Part shown: positions 1-8,632 of the stretch, piece by piece | Layout: each line of letters begins with the position of its first letter | Position numbering within the stretch: position 1 is the first letter of the stretch | From: Syntrophaceae bacterium UBA6109 | Lineage (GTDB): Bacteria > Desulfobacterota > Syntrophia > Syntrophales > UBA6109 | Reading direction: 5' to 3' | NCBI GenBank assembly: GCA_002428445.1 | Contig: DIWJ01000092.1 | Coordinates: forward strand, 17,409-55,825 | DNA: 38,417 nucleotides | Notes under the pieces: generated by a model | What the model saw: only the letters and a program-made list of their open reading frames with translations | Told to the model about the DNA's origin: nothing | Databases searched by the model: none | Program-made: the position numbers and the translations under genes

Positions 1-1334
<1,334 letters not shown>

Positions 1335-1350
1335 GGAGAGGAAGGAAACG

Positions 1351-1752
1351 ATGAACGACGCAAAAACCATCCGCGTGCTGCTGGCCAAACCGGGCCTCGA
1401 CGGTCACGACCGGGGTGTGAAGGTGATCGCGCGGGCCCTGCGCGACGCCGGCATGGAGGTCATCTATACGGGGCTCCGCCAGTCGCCGGAACAGATCGTC
1501 AGCGCCGCCGAGCAGGAAGACGCAGACGTGATCATGCTGAGCAGCCTCTCCGGCGCGCACAACACGCTGTTCCCCCGCGTGATGGAGGAACTGAAAAAAC
1601 ACCATATGACGGACATCCTCGTTCTGGGCGGCGGGATCGTTCCCCAGGACGACATCCCGGCGCTCAAGGCGGCGGGGATCAGCGAGATCTACGGGCCGGG
1701 GACGGAGACGGGGACGATTATTGCCTATGTACGGGAGCACCTGAAGAAATAG
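1351..1752 (+). CDS. mcmA2: Methylmalonyl-CoA mutase small subunit (B12-binding)
   Basis: 133-residue stand-alone cobalamin-binding domain that partners the upstream catalytic subunit. The base-off/His-on motif DGHDRG is present with His19 as lower cobalt ligand, followed by SSLSGAH and the GGG-I-VP loop typical of the Rossmann-like B12 fold. ATG at 1351 is chosen because a purine-rich ribosome site (aaggagaggaagg) lies just upstream and the protein then begins as family members do; a longer in-frame start at 1285 would overlap the large subunit. Same operon as the large subunit. Isobutyryl- or hydroxyisobutyryl-CoA mutase small subunits look similar, but the Arg in the large subunit argues for methylmalonyl-CoA. 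Confidence 0.95.
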   Translation: MNDAKTIRVLLAKPGLDGHDRGVKVIARALRDAGMEVIYTGLRQSPEQIVSAAEQEDADVIMLSSLSGAHNTLFPRVMEELKKHHMTDILVLGGGIVPQDDIPALKAAGISEIYGPGTETGTIIAYVREHLKK

Positions 1753-1754
1753 GC

Positions 1755-1873
1755 GGCTGTTAAAAAACGCCCGCCTGCGGCGTTTCCCTCGTTCCTCGCC
1801 GTTCGACGTACATCCAGTACGCCTCGCGGTTCGGGACTTCGGGGGCCTTGCATCCGGGCATTTTTGAACAGCC
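1755..1873. repeat. 119-bp intergenic element with 19-bp imperfect terminal inverted repeats
   Basis: Left arm 1755-1773 and right arm 1855-1873 are inverted copies with 2 mismatches in 19 positions (arm begins ggctgtt, ends gcccg). The interior carries no gene. The size and terminal repeats resemble a REP/MITE-type dispersed element. It lies directly after the stop codon of the mutase small subunit, so it would also fold as a long stem in the mRNA and could act as a terminator or stabiliser. A short direct copy of its left border (aggcggctgtt, 1751-1761) recurs at 1896-1906. Confidence 0.6.
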
Positions 1874-1923
1874 TTTAGCGGAATTGCAGAACAATAGGCG
1901 GCTGTTGAATCCGGCAGCGAGCG

Positions 1924-1949
1924 CCGTTCCGCGGCGGGCCGCGGAACGG
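1924..1949. repeat. Perfect 11-bp hairpin, cggg loop
   Basis: Arms 1924-1934 and 1939-1949 are exactly complementary with a 4-base loop (cggg). It is the first of two strong hairpins in the 1753-2051 spacer, which has no gene. No T-tract follows, so it is not a classical terminator. Confidence 0.6.
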
Positions 1950-1986
1950 ACGAGCGAATGAAAACCCGGCATTTTCCCTGGGGATC

Positions 1987-2017
1987 GCAGAACTCCGAAC
2001 CTCATTCGGAGTTCTGC
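1987..2017. repeat. Perfect 13-bp hairpin before the epimerase gene
   Basis: Arms 1987-1999 and 2005-2017 (gcagaactccgaa and its complement) are separated by a 5-base loop. Followed at 2023-2030 by a short T-rich run (gttttttc), so it could end transcription from the mutase operon on the plus strand before the epimerase starts at 2052. Alternatively it is the right end of a second dispersed element starting at about 1896. Confidence 0.5.
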
Positions 2018-2051
2018 CAAAAGTTTTTTCAACGAGCGAAGAGGGAATGTC

Positions 2052-2471
2052 ATGAAGATCGTGAAGGTCGACCACATCGGCGTCGCCGTGAAAGACGCGG
2101 AGGCGGCAAAAAAGCTGTACGAGGGGCACCTCGGACTGAAAACGAACGGCGAGGAAGTCGTTGCCGAACAGAAGGTGAAAACGGTTTTTCTGCCCGTGGG
2201 AGATACGGAAGTCGAACTGCTCGAATCGACGGCACCGGACGGCCCCGTGGCGGGTTTCATCGAAAAGCGCGGCGAGGGCATCCAGCACATCGCCTTCCAG
2301 GTGGAGGATATCGAGGCGGCGCTGAAGGAGCTCGAAGCTCGTGGCGTCCGTCTTATCGACCGCGCGCCCCGCAAAGGGGCAGGCGGCAAGAAGATCGCCT
2401 TTCTCCACCCCAAGGACACGTTCGGTGTTCTGGTCGAGCTCTGCGAGCCCGAAGGCGGGTCGCACTCATGA
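2052..2471 (+). CDS. mce: Methylmalonyl-CoA epimerase
   Basis: 139-residue vicinal-oxygen-chelate protein that racemises (R)- and (S)-methylmalonyl-CoA, linking propionyl-CoA carboxylation to the mutase. Two beta-alpha-beta-beta-beta modules are visible, beginning VDHIGVAV and IQHIAFQV, each supplying a His metal ligand, and the C-terminal VLVELCEP supplies the Glu. EEVVAEQKVKT, GDTEVELLE and GAGGKKIAFLHPK are close to the family consensus. ATG 2052 follows gaggga with normal spacing. It overlaps the next gene by 4 bp and follows the mutase pair across a 299-bp repeat-containing spacer. Confidence 0.93.
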   Translation: MKIVKVDHIGVAVKDAEAAKKLYEGHLGLKTNGEEVVAEQKVKTVFLPVGDTEVELLESTAPDGPVAGFIEKRGEGIQHIAFQVEDIEAALKELEARGVRLIDRAPRKGAGGKKIAFLHPKDTFGVLVELCEPEGGSHS

Positions 2472-2857
2472 TGAAGATCGACGGTCTGGACCACCTGGTC
2501 CTGACGGTTGCCGACATCGGGAAAACCTGTGACTTTTACCGCCTTGCCCTCGGCATGACGGTGGTGACCTTCGGCGCGGGCCGGAAGGCCCTCGCCTTCG
2601 GTTTGCAGAAAATCAATCTGCACGAGCGGGGGAAGGAATTCGAGCCCAAGGCGGCCTGTCCGACGCCGGGTTCCGCCGACCTGTGTTTCCTGACGGACAT
2701 CCCCCTGGAAAGCGTCGCCGCCCATATCCGCTCCTGTGGAATCGCCGTCGAGGAAGGGCCGGTCAGGCGAACCGGAGCGGCCGGTCCCATCCTGTCCATC
2801 TACCTCCGCGATCCTGACGGGAACCTCATCGAAATCGCCAATCTCCTGGCCGCCTAG
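2468..2857 (+). CDS. VOC-family (glyoxalase/extradiol-dioxygenase fold) protein of unknown substrate
   Basis: 129-residue single-domain VOC protein translationally coupled to the epimerase (ATGA overlap; a second ATG follows at 2471). It opens LDHLVLTVADI and closes YLRDPDGNLIEIAN, the canonical VOC ends with metal-ligand His and Glu. The middle (INLHERGKEFEPKA, PGSADLCFLT) matches the small YkcA/STM3117-like subgroup often annotated as glyoxalase or virulence protein rather than the epimerase subgroup. Role is unknown; the coupling suggests an acyl-CoA- or propionate-related job, but that is only context. Confidence 0.8.
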   Translation: MMKIDGLDHLVLTVADIGKTCDFYRLALGMTVVTFGAGRKALAFGLQKINLHERGKEFEPKAACPTPGSADLCFLTDIPLESVAAHIRSCGIAVEEGPVRRTGAAGPILSIYLRDPDGNLIEIANLLAA

Positions 2858-3052
2858 ACGGCGATGCGTCGCGCAAGCCTCTCGAATCGCAGCTGGTGAA
2901 CATCGCAATCCGCGGCGTCGCCGGCAGTGCGATGCCCTGTGAAGTGTTCTTCTTCCCTATTCCCCGCCTGCAAGAAGCGCGGATTCTCGGCAGCCGGCTC
3001 CGGAGAGATTCTCTTCGCGGCAGTTGTATTTTCGCAGATTCCGCACGGCTGA

Positions 3053-3229
3053 TTTTGTCCGGCGTTCAACCTGCTCGAACGCGAGGGGGTGCCATTCAAA
3101 TCGAATGCTGCGCAGGTCGAAAAAATCAAGCGCATTCTTGCGGAGTTCGGCATCGGCATCTTGACTCCTCATGAAGCACGGGTGAAGCTGGGGCTGGCGA
3201 AAGAGCCTCAAGCGGGCGGCCGATCGTAA
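3053..3229 (+). pseudogene. C-terminal remnant resembling a beta-keto acid cleavage enzyme (BKACE/DUF849)
   Basis: An open stretch of about 58 codons ending TAA at 3227-3229 contains SNAAQVEKIKRILAEFG followed by LTPHEARVKLGL. The pattern SNA-x-QVEK ... TP-x-EAR-x-x-LGL is what I recall from the C-termini of 3-keto-5-aminohexanoate cleavage-type enzymes. Everything N-terminal of it is absent: an in-frame TGA at 3050-3052 and non-family sequence lie upstream. Assignment rests on one short motif and could be wrong; that it is a gene remnant rather than an intact gene is more secure. The bases between 2858 and 3052 show no recognisable gene. Confidence 0.4.
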
Positions 3230-3255
3230 TCAGCGGAATTCAGCTGGGCGGATCT

Positions 3256-3360
3256 ATGACCAGCGGCATCGAGATCAAGGTGATCGCCTCCAATGCGGTC
3301 AAGGCAGCCTTCGGCGATTTCATCCCTTCACGCCTTGGCAAAATATGGATGCGTTTATAG
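3256..3360 (+). pseudogene. N-terminal remnant of a molybdate-type periplasmic solute-binding protein
   Basis: The frame from ATG 3256 reads MTSGIEIKVIASNAVKAAF then GDFIPS before losing similarity and stopping at 3358-3360. I recognise the IKV-ASNAVKA start of the mature part of molybdate/extracellular solute-binding proteins (ModA-like subgroup). No signal peptide and no remaining body. A C-terminal remnant of what looks like the same family lies at 22335-22685, on the other side of the catabolic cluster. Confidence 0.5.
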
Positions 3361-3475
3361 CCGTATCCGACACAAAACCGCCGCGATCTCCCGAATCCTT
3401 AACCGGACACTACTGATGCCAGAAAACTTATTCGGCGGACCAGTTTCCGGGGAGAAGGTCACACGCAAAAACCAC

Positions 3476-3504
3476 TTGACATCAAAAATTAGATTAAATA
3501 TAGT
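3476..3504 (+). promoter_or_regulatory. Near-consensus sigma-70 promoter for the IclR-led cluster
   Basis: TTGACA at 3476-3481, a 17-base spacer that is AT-rich, then TATAGT at 3499-3504. Expected transcript start is near 3511. It lies 93 bases upstream of the IclR start codon, in a local AT-rich pocket unlike the surrounding sequence. Confidence 0.75.
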
Positions 3505-3518
3505 CCGTACAGTAGCGA

Positions 3519-3541
3519 CCATGGCTATAGAGTAGCCATGG
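3519..3541. promoter_or_regulatory. 9+9-bp perfect inverted repeat, probable IclR operator
   Basis: ccatggcta (3519-3527), 5-base spacer, tagccatgg (3533-3541). It begins about 15 bases after the -10 box, so it overlaps the start of the transcript. A dimeric regulator bound here would block transcription. IclR-family proteins commonly bind such palindromes and autoregulate, so the adjacent iclR product is the natural candidate. Confidence 0.6.
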
Positions 3542-3596
3542 CGATTGTTGATCGTATCCCCACAAAAGGACGAGCGTTCGAAACGCAGGCGTTTTT

Positions 3597-4502
3597 ATGG
3601 CTGTCAAGGGGAAGATAAAACAAACTGACCGACATGTCGATGCGGTGTTGGCTGCTTGCGACATTATAGACAGTTTTTTGCGATGCCCGAACCAAACGCT
3701 GAAACAAATCATCGACCAAACCAACTTGACCCGCAATCGCATCATGCGCCTCGCCGGCACCTTGGAGGCGCGTGGGTACCTGCACCGAGATTCCAGGAAA
3801 GGAAGTTACGGCTTGGGCTCGATGTTCATGTCCCTGGGCAGGGTGTACGAGCGTCAATCCAATGTGAGCAGTCTGGGACAGCCCATTCTTCGGGAACTGG
3901 CCCGCACGACGGGCGAATCAGCCTCCATTTACGTATTGGACAATCTGGAGCGCGTGGTTCTGGCCAGAGAAGAGGGCGAAAAAGACGTGCGGATGGCCAT
4001 AGACGTGGGACAGCGAATGCCGGTTCATGTGGGGGCGGGCGGGAAAGTGCTGCTTGCTTTCGGTCCAAAGGAAGTGCGGGACAGGGGTCTGAATAGCAGA
4101 CGTCCGAAAAAGGAGAATCCGGCTGCCGTCACCAACCCATCCAAGCTGGCCGGCGAGTTGGATCAAATCCGGGCTCAAGGGTACGCGTATAGTCTCGGCG
4201 AGAGGGTGGCAGACGCAGGGGCGGTCGCCGCGCCGATCTTCGGGCTGGAAAATCGCTTTCTGGGAGCATTGGGAATCGCCGGGCCGATCCACCGTTTCAC
4301 GCCTGAATCTCTGCCGGGGAAAATCGAGCTTGTCATGAGAGCAGCAGCCGAACTAACGTGGAAACTGGGCGGATTTCCAACTTCACCATCCTTGGAGGGC
4401 CAACATCTGGAATTCTATTTGAACGCCTACGCGTTCAATCGTTCCGCGACAGTGATGAATCAAGGTCGGATGCGAGGTCCCCAAAAAAGCGGAGCCCGGT
4501 AA
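3597..4502 (+). CDS. IclR-family transcriptional regulator
   Basis: 301 residues. N-terminal winged helix-turn-helix (about 12-75): VDAVLAACDIIDSFL, then LKQIIDQTNLTRNRIMRLAGTL as the recognition region and RGYLHRDSRKGSYGLG as the wing. The C-terminal effector domain has the family landmark VHVGAGGKVLLAF and ends the domain around RAAAELTWKLGG. About 38 further residues (FPTSPSLEGQ onward) extend beyond the usual end and look unstructured. No strong ribosome site precedes ATG 3597. It is the first gene of the 18.8-kb same-strand cluster, 35 bp before the lyase gene. It probably senses a pathway intermediate and controls the cluster; the promoter-overlapping palindrome upstream suggests autorepression. 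Confidence 0.92.
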   Translation: MAVKGKIKQTDRHVDAVLAACDIIDSFLRCPNQTLKQIIDQTNLTRNRIMRLAGTLEARGYLHRDSRKGSYGLGSMFMSLGRVYERQSNVSSLGQPILRELARTTGESASIYVLDNLERVVLAREEGEKDVRMAIDVGQRMPVHVGAGGKVLLAFGPKEVRDRGLNSRRPKKENPAAVTNPSKLAGELDQIRAQGYAYSLGERVADAGAVAAPIFGLENRFLGALGIAGPIHRFTPESLPGKIELVMRAAAELTWKLGGFPTSPSLEGQHLEFYLNAYAFNRSATVMNQGRMRGPQKSGAR

Positions 4503-4537
4503 ACGTGGCAGGATACGGAAAGAATAGAGGAACCCGG

Positions 4538-5497
4538 ATGGAACGACAACAGAAAGAAATAGTCTTGTTCGAGGATGAGGTCCTTCGCGACGGATTGCAG
4601 ATGGAATCACGGCTCTTCACATTAGAAGAAAAGATCAATCTGTTCCATTTGCTGAAAGAAGCGAAAATCAAGCGCATTCAGGTCGGGTCCTTTGTCAACC
4701 CCAAGCTTGTTCCTCAAATGGCGGACACGGATGCGCTGATCCGGGAGTTGATTGGTACGCCCGGCGTCTTGTTGACAGGACTCATTCTGAACAGCAAGGG
4801 GTTGGAGAGGGCTCTGGGCTGCGGCCTGTCGCACGTGAGCATGTCCGTTTCCGTGAGCGACACCCACAGCAGGAAGAACGCGGGAAAACCGGCGGCGGAG
4901 GCATTGGCTTCGATGGCGCTTCTGATAGCGGAAGCCAAGAAGGCAGGACTGAAGGTGAGGGCCGGAATACAGTGTTCTTTCGGATGCGTCTATGAAGGGA
5001 CGACCTCTCCGGAAAAAGTCTTGTCGGCAGCGCGGGTGATGGCTGGAGCCGGGGCGGATGAAATCAATCTTGCAGATACGACAGGCATGGGAAACCCGCG
5101 TCAGGTGCGGTCTTTGGTGAAAGGGGTCAGACAGAACATTCCGGGGATCGATCTTTCGCTGCATCTTCACGATACGCGGGGGATGGGGCTTGTCAACATG
5201 TTTGCGGGATACGAAGAGGGCGTCCGGATCTTTGATGTCTGCGCGGGGGGATTGGGAGGATGTCCTTTTGTCAAGGGAGCGGCGGGAAATGTGCCGTCGG
5301 AGGATGCGGCCCACATGTTCGAATCCATGGGCATTCCGACCGGCGTCGATCTCAGGGGAATAAGCAAGGTTGTTGAAGAATTGGAGTCAATCTTGGGCCG
5401 TCCGCTTCCAGGGCGGATGAGCCGGGTATTGAAAGCCCAGCACCCCTGCAATGAAGCCCTGAACAATTTGCGGTGGAAAAGGAAAAGAAATGACTGA
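4538..5497 (+). CDS. HMG-CoA lyase-family acyl-CoA retro-aldolase
   Basis: 319-residue TIM barrel of the HMGL/DRE-metallolyase type. Motifs: FEDEVLRDGLQ with Arg17-Asp18, GSFVNPKLVPQMAD, LHLHDTRGMG with metal ligands His209 and His211, and GGLGGCPFVKGAAGN with catalytic Cys242 and ligand Asn251. The family cleaves 3-hydroxy-3-methylacyl-CoAs: HMG-CoA to acetoacetate plus acetyl-CoA, or citramalyl-CoA-like compounds to pyruvate plus acyl-CoA. ATG 4538 is preferred because gagg sits 7 bases upstream and the protein then starts at the barrel; an in-frame start at 4358 would overlap iclR. Overlaps the CoA-transferase gene by 8 bp, pointing to sequential steps: CoA activation, then cleavage. True HMG-CoA lyase of leucine breakdown is possible but no leucine-pathway genes are present. 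Confidence 0.88.
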   Translation: MERQQKEIVLFEDEVLRDGLQMESRLFTLEEKINLFHLLKEAKIKRIQVGSFVNPKLVPQMADTDALIRELIGTPGVLLTGLILNSKGLERALGCGLSHVSMSVSVSDTHSRKNAGKPAAEALASMALLIAEAKKAGLKVRAGIQCSFGCVYEGTTSPEKVLSAARVMAGAGADEINLADTTGMGNPRQVRSLVKGVRQNIPGIDLSLHLHDTRGMGLVNMFAGYEEGVRIFDVCAGGLGGCPFVKGAAGNVPSEDAAHMFESMGIPTGVDLRGISKVVEELESILGRPLPGRMSRVLKAQHPCNEALNNLRWKRKRND

Positions 5498-6680
5498 AGC
5501 GAAAAATCATCTCCCTTTGAGCGGAATCCGGGTTCTCGAATTGTCTCATGCCGTGATGGGGCCGACGTGCGGGCTGATATTGGCCGATATGGGAGCGGAA
5601 GTTATCAAAGTCGAAAGGGCTCCCGACGGCGACGAAACCCGCCGGCTGAAGGGCTTCGGCCTTGGTTTCTTCCCTTTTCTGAATCGGAACAAGAAAAGCA
5701 TCGCCATAGACCTTAAGTCGGACCGGGGGAAGGATCTCCTGGGGAAGCTGCTGCTCTCGGCCGATGTCTTCGTGGAAAACTTCGCACCCGGGACGATCGA
5801 GAGGCTGGGGTTCGGTTACGAGAAAGTTTCAAAGCAGAACCCGAGACTCATCTATTGCGCATTGAAAGGATTTATGCCCGGCCCCTATGAAAAGAGACCG
5901 GCCCTCGACGAGGTGGTGCAAATGATGGCCGGTCTTGCCTACATGACGGGGCCGCTGGGTCAGCCCCTGCGGGCAGGAGCGTCGGTCGTCGATATCATGG
6001 GGGGGATGTACGGCGCCATTGCCATTGTGACAGCGCTTTACGAAAGGGAGATAACGGGGAAGGGACAGTCCGTCATCTCCACGCTCTTCGAAGCAGTGGC
6101 CTTTATGATGGGCCAGCACATGGCCGTAACGGCCATTACTGGCAAGCCCGCTCCTCCGATGCCCAACCGGGTCAGCGCTTGGTCCATCTATGACCGCTTC
6201 GAGACGAAGCAAGGGGAGACGGTCTTCGTGGGAATCACCAGCGACCGGCATTGGGAACGCTTCTGTGAGGTATTCGGACTGGAGGGATTGAAGACGGATC
6301 CGCGGCTCTCGACCAACAACGACCGGATATCCCAGCGCTCCTGGCTCATTCCGGAGATCCAGAAAGTCTTCAAGGCCCTGACGAAAGAGGAATTGTTCAA
6401 GTTGTGCGAACGGTCCGGGATCCCCTTCGCTCCCATCGCCAAGCCGGAAGATCTGTTCGAAGACCCGCAGATGAACGAAGGGGGCAGCCTCGTGGAAACG
6501 ACACTGCCCGGTGGAATCAAGACAAAACTGCCCCGCATTCCCATACGCATCGGTTCTTACGATTTCGGCCTTCGCAGTGATCCGCCGGGAGTGGGGCAGC
6601 ATTGTCAGGAAGTATTGGCGTCGATCGGTCTGTCACCAGACGAGATCGCGGCATTGAAACAGGAAAAAACCATCCTATAA
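5490..6680 (+). CDS. Type III CoA-transferase (CaiB/BaiF family)
   Basis: 396 residues. Starts with the family opening (SGIRVLELSH...GPTCGLILADMGAEVIKVE), then KKSIAIDLKSDRGKDLL, ADVFVENFAPGTIERLGFGY and the catalytic Asp140 in RPALDEVVQMMAGLAYMTG, which corresponds to the Asp of formyl-CoA transferase that forms the acyl-anhydride. It moves CoA from a donor such as acetyl- or succinyl-CoA to a carboxylic acid. Start ATG overlaps the lyase by 8 bp, so the two are translationally coupled. The acceptor is inferred to be a branched hydroxy- or methylene-dicarboxylate made by the LeuCD/PrpF/PrpD enzymes of the same cluster; nothing in the sequence fixes it. Confidence 0.9.
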   Translation: MTEAKNHLPLSGIRVLELSHAVMGPTCGLILADMGAEVIKVERAPDGDETRRLKGFGLGFFPFLNRNKKSIAIDLKSDRGKDLLGKLLLSADVFVENFAPGTIERLGFGYEKVSKQNPRLIYCALKGFMPGPYEKRPALDEVVQMMAGLAYMTGPLGQPLRAGASVVDIMGGMYGAIAIVTALYEREITGKGQSVISTLFEAVAFMMGQHMAVTAITGKPAPPMPNRVSAWSIYDRFETKQGETVFVGITSDRHWERFCEVFGLEGLKTDPRLSTNNDRISQRSWLIPEIQKVFKALTKEELFKLCERSGIPFAPIAKPEDLFEDPQMNEGGSLVETTLPGGIKTKLPRIPIRIGSYDFGLRSDPPGVGQHCQEVLASIGLSPDEIAALKQEKTIL

Positions 6681-6734
6681 CGGGAAGGAAAAAGAACCGA
6701 TCCGTACGAAGTACGGGATCTGGGAGTGACCACG

Positions 6735-7991
6735 ATGGGTTATACGATTTCAGAAAAGATCCTGGCTGAAAAATCCGGAATGGAAGCGACTGCGGGCCGC
6801 CTCGTGGTGGCCGATGTCGATGTGATCATGGCGCACGATTCGCTGGGCCCCATGGCCATCGATGCCCTCGCTGAAATGGGGCAAAGCGCAATTCCCCGTC
6901 CGGGGAACATCTGCTTCATGACCGATCACCTCGTCCCGACTCCTGCAAGGAATTACGCCCAAATGCAAAAACAGATGCGTGATTTCGCGAAGGAGTGGGG
7001 GATCCGGCAGCATGAGGCGGGAGACGGCATCTGCCATCAACTGCTGGCGGAAAAGGAAATCCAACCGGGGCAGATTGTGATCGGTACGGATTCTCACACC
7101 TGCATGGGCGGGGCGCTGAATGCCTTTGCCACGGGAGTGGGATCCACGGACGCGGCGGCCGCCATGGCCACGGGGCAGTTGTGGCTGAAGGTACCCGAGA
7201 CCATGCGGATCCTGTTCCACGGCACCCTGCCCGGCGGGGTTTTTGCCAAGGATCTCGTTCTTTTTTTGGCCGGACAAATTACGGAAGACGGGGCCAATTA
7301 CAGGGCCATGGAGTTGGCGGGAGAAACGATCTCCTCTCTTTCCATGGGGTCCAGGCTTACCATCTGCAACATGGGGGTCGAAATGGGAGCCAAGGCGGCC
7401 ATCATGGAGGCGGACGAGACGACACAACGCTGGCTGTCGGAGCGGGGAGTGCAGGGGACCGTCAAATCCGTGAAAGCGGACGCCGATGCGACTTACAGCC
7501 GGATTCTCGAGTTCCGAGTGGACAACCTGGAGCCGCAGATTGCCAAACCCCACAAGGTCGACAATGTCGTACCCCTGAAGGAAACGGCCGGCACTCCGAT
7601 TCACGAAGTGCTCATCGGGACCTGCACGAACGGCCGGCTGGAAGATCTCGAGATTGCTGCAGCCATTCTGAAGAACAAGCGCGTTGCTCCGAATCTGCGC
7701 CTGATTGTCATCCCCGCCTCCCGTTCCATTCTTCTGGAGGCGATGGGAAAGGGGGTACTCCAGACGCTGGTGGAGGCGGGAGCCTCCGTCCTCACGCCCG
7801 GCTGCGGACCCTGCGTGGGGGTTCACGGGGGAGTGCCGGCTGACGGAGAAAACGTCCTGTCAACGGCCAATCGGAACTTCAAGGGGAGAATGGGCAATCC
7901 GAATGCCAACATATTCCTGGGGTCCCCCGCATCCGCAGCCGCGGCCGCCCTGGAAGGAAAGATTACGGATCCCAGGAAATACCTGGCGTAA
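6735..7991 (+). CDS. Aconitase-family hydro-lyase, large subunit (LeuC/HacA/DmdA-like)
   Basis: 418-residue [4Fe-4S] subunit of the isopropylmalate-isomerase type. Cluster ligands are Cys297 (IGTCTNG), Cys357 and Cys360 (TPGCGPCVG); active-site signatures [23 protein letters not shown] and [20 protein letters not shown] are present. Length fits the short archaeal/anaerobic LeuC subgroup, which includes homoaconitase and the 2,3-dimethylmalate dehydratase large subunit of nicotinate fermenters. ATG 6735 chosen because gggag lies 8 bases upstream; an in-frame GTG at 6726 is the alternative. LeuD-like partner follows 13 bp downstream. No leucine-biosynthesis genes are nearby and the context is catabolic, so reversible hydration of a citraconate-, itaconate- or dimethylmaleate-type acid is more likely than leucine synthesis. 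Confidence 0.9.
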   Translation: MGYTISEKILAEKSGMEATAGRLVVADVDVIMAHDSLGPMAIDALAEMGQSAIPRPGNICFMTDHLVPTPARNYAQMQKQMRDFAKEWGIRQHEAGDGICHQLLAEKEIQPGQIVIGTDSHTCMGGALNAFATGVGSTDAAAAMATGQLWLKVPETMRILFHGTLPGGVFAKDLVLFLAGQITEDGANYRAMELAGETISSLSMGSRLTICNMGVEMGAKAAIMEADETTQRWLSERGVQGTVKSVKADADATYSRILEFRVDNLEPQIAKPHKVDNVVPLKETAGTPIHEVLIGTCTNGRLEDLEIAAAILKNKRVAPNLRLIVIPASRSILLEAMGKGVLQTLVEAGASVLTPGCGPCVGVHGGVPADGENVLSTANRNFKGRMGNPNANIFLGSPASAAAAALEGKITDPRKYLA

Positions 7992-8004
7992 AGAGGGAAG
8001 GACA

Positions 8005-8517
8005 ATGGATTTGAAGGGAAGAGCGCACAAATTCGGTGATGACATCAATACCGACTACATCATGAGCAGCCGCCATCGCACGCAATCGCTGGACTACGTT
8101 CAATTGGCGCAGCATCTGATGGAGGACATTCGTCCCGGGTTCTATTCCCGGATTCAGCCGGGAGATTTTATCGTGGCCGGGGACAATTTTGGATGCGGTT
8201 CGTCCCGGGAGTACGCGCCAAAGATCGTCAAGGCAGGCCAGATCGCAGCCGTGATCGCGAAATCCTTCGCGCGCATCTTCTACCGGAATGCCATCAATCT
8301 GGGCTTGCCGCTGGTCGAATGCGACACCGATGCGATCGGCGAGGGTGATGTGCTGCGCGTGGATCTGCTGCAGGGGAAAATTCTTAACGAGACCCGTAAC
8401 TGCTCGATTTCCGCGAACCCGACGCCGGCCTTCATGATGACACTCCTGAACGAAGGCGGGATGGTGAACTATATTCGCAAGTACGGGAAATTCCGAGTGG
8501 CAAAGGAAAAGGAATGA
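8005..8517 (+). CDS. Aconitase-family hydro-lyase, small subunit (LeuD/DmdB-like)
   Basis: 170-residue swivel-domain partner of the upstream [4Fe-4S] subunit. The protein shows [15 protein letters not shown], the family substrate loop, and [14 protein letters not shown], which carries the active-site serine region. The residues after DINTDYI that set side-chain preference ([10 protein letters not shown]) differ from the YLRG/VLRT-type loops I know from IPMI and homoaconitase, so substrate cannot be assigned. ATG 8005 follows gagggaagg. The next gene starts after 115 bp in which I see no feature. Confidence 0.9.
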   Translation: MDLKGRAHKFGDDINTDYIMSSRHRTQSLDYVQLAQHLMEDIRPGFYSRIQPGDFIVAGDNFGCGSSREYAPKIVKAGQIAAVIAKSFARIFYRNAINLGLPLVECDTDAIGEGDVLRVDLLQGKILNETRNCSISANPTPAFMMTLLNEGGMVNYIRKYGKFRVAKEKE

Positions 8518-8632
8518 ACGGAGAAGCCGTCTTCGACCGACATTTTGCCTGTTCGAAGCGAGTTGCGCACTCCAGAATCGGTGGTGATGCTCGCGCGCGA
8601 CATCTTATTATGGGAGAGGAGAGCTTGCTGGT

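Noticed and set aside
3050..3052. TGA in front of the BKACE-like remnant as a second selenocysteine codon
   Set aside because: The frame upstream of the TGA (2900-3049) has no BKACE resemblance, and no SECIS-like hairpin follows; a decayed gene is simpler.
6735..8517. Ordinary leucine-biosynthesis leuCD
   Set aside because: No leuA or leuB nearby, catabolic operon with regulator and transporters, and the small-subunit specificity loop differs from those I know. Not excluded if it is the only leuCD in the genome.
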